Origin: a virus
IMG/VR virus record: IMGVR_UViG_3300036985_002583
Coordinates: 1-20,633 of that record
Reading direction: 5' to 3' (one strand)
DNA length: 20,633 nucleotides
Shown: in pieces, positions 19,891-20,633 of the stretch
Position numbering within the stretch: the first letter of the stretch is position 1
How the letters are laid out: every line of letters starts with the position of its first letter
The notes under the pieces: model-generated
The model's database searches: none
The model's input: the letters and a program-made list of their open reading frames with translations, nothing else
What the model was told of the DNA's origin: nothing
Made by a program: the position numbers and the translations under genes

Positions 19891-20633
19891 CAGCTAGAGA
19901 TTGGCTTGCAGAGGAACCTAAATCCCAACAAAGAGCCCCGCGTGACTGGCTGCAAGAACAAGGGCCTCAAGAATCATTTGGAGAAGCAGCGGCTTATGCG
20001 TTACCTAGAATTGGCGAAGACATTCTTAATGCTGGTTACCAAGGGATACAGAATATCCCCGAGTACTGGCAAAAAGCTAAAACAGAAGTACCAGGCTTTG
20101 TTAATCCTAAAAATTGGTTAATGCATCCCATTGACCGTGGCGGTCAAACGTTAGCAGGGCTTCTTGAGTTAGGACAAAATATAAATAATGCACCAAGAAA
20201 TTTTGCTCAATACGCAGCTAACCGATTGCATTTAATGCCCCAAGAATTTGCTAATAAATTTCCTCAAGCGCCTAATTTAGATCAAGACATTGAAAGGTAC
20301 ATTGGCCAACCAAAGAACCCCGGGGATGCTTTATCTCGCGGTCTAGCACGTAACGCTGATTTTTTGGTTGGTGGTAATGCATTAGCAAAAGCAATGCCTT
20401 ATTTAACAAAAAGGGGCGCACTTAAAAATCTTAAGAAAGGCCAGAGGTTAGCCGCTGAAAGAGACATAGGGACATTGAATGTTGATCCTGAATTAATTAA
20501 AGACGCACAACAATATTTACCTAACAATTTAGCAGAACGAAACATGGTTGAGGGGTCTCATTACGGGGATTACGATTCATTATTTCAACTGCAATCTGAT
20601 TTAGGAAAAATTTCTTCAGCAAGAGCAGGAAAG
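19887..20633 (+). CDS. Ejection protein candidate, P22 gp16 position, partial (cut by right edge)
   Basis: ATG at 19887 overlaps the stop of the previous gene (ATGA), and the frame stays open for 249 codons to the window end. The N terminus has two related short units, ARDWLAEEP and PRDWLQEQG, then a helical region with SFGEAAAYALPRIGEDILNA, NWLMHPIDRGGQTLAGLLEL and RNADFLVGGNALAKAM. Hydrophobic/amphipathic helices near the N terminus are common in large podovirus ejection proteins. Order suggests the P22 gp16 equivalent (609 residues in P22). A domain such as a lytic transglycosylase could lie beyond the edge. Confidence 0.65.
   Translation, partial: MTARDWLAEEPKSQQRAPRDWLQEQGPQESFGEAAAYALPRIGEDILNAGYQGIQNIPEYWQKAKTEVPGFVNPKNWLMHPIDRGGQTLAGLLELGQNINNAPRNFAQYAANRLHLMPQEFANKFPQAPNLDQDIERYIGQPKNPGDALSRGLARNADFLVGGNALAKAMPYLTKRGALKNLKKGQRLAAERDIGTLNVDPELIKDAQQYLPNNLAERNMVEGSHYGDYDSLFQLQSDLGKISSARAGK

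Noticed and set aside
1-20633. Integrase, attachment site, tRNA genes, CRISPR array, insertion sequence
   Set aside because: I looked for these and found no supporting motif or repeat structure in the window.

Overview
This window is a piece of a tailed double-stranded DNA phage (or prophage) genome with a P22-type (podovirus) virion module and a lambda-style replication module. The evidence is the order small terminase, large terminase, portal, scaffold, coat, gp4-like, gp10-like, then three ejection-protein-like genes. This matches the order of P22 genes 3-2-1-8-5-4-10-26-14/7-20-16. The host cannot be named from sequence alone. A single-domain M15 endopeptidase lysin and the P22-type architecture suggest a Gram-negative, probably proteobacterial, host. 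By eye the DNA is moderately AT-rich, and the late genes are richer in AT than the replication genes. No integrase, CI-like repressor, tRNA or CRISPR array is visible, so temperate or lytic lifestyle is undecided.

Layout. (1) Positions 1-1805 are a leftward early operon read from a good promoter near 1854-1882: a ribbon-helix-helix (Arc/CopG-like) regulator, two acidic proteins of unknown function, one or two very small proteins, and a Sak4-like RecA-fold ATPase cut by the left edge. (2) Positions 1806-2115 are a divergent control region holding both promoters, palindromic operator candidates and RNA hairpins. (3) Positions 2116-4685 are a rightward replication operon: an O-like initiator, a P-like helicase loader, three small proteins and a VRR-NUC nuclease, closed by a terminator near 4719-4748. 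The initiator gene carries four 15-bp iteron-like repeats followed by an AT-rich stretch, the layout of the lambda origin. (4) Positions 4793-5432 are a lysis pair: M15 endolysin and a two-helix holin candidate. (5) Positions 5473-8505 hold the terminase genes. They are separated by six tiny, mostly lysine/arginine-rich genes, the last of which is a free-standing NrdR-type zinc ribbon. (6) Positions 8505-9780 are a cassette of five small accessory genes between large terminase and portal. The last resembles DUF2829/Tad2, the Thoeris anti-defence family. (7) Positions 9893-20633 hold portal, scaffold, coat, head-completion/tail hub and ejection genes; the last is cut by the right edge.

The most notable points are the embedded lambda-type origin in a P22-type genome, the Tad2-like gene, the small RHH regulator with matching palindromic and tandem sites at both ends of its own gene, the run of tiny basic genes between the terminase subunits, and a beta-rich insertion in the gp10-like tail hub. 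Function calls come from recognising family motifs by eye; no database search was run.
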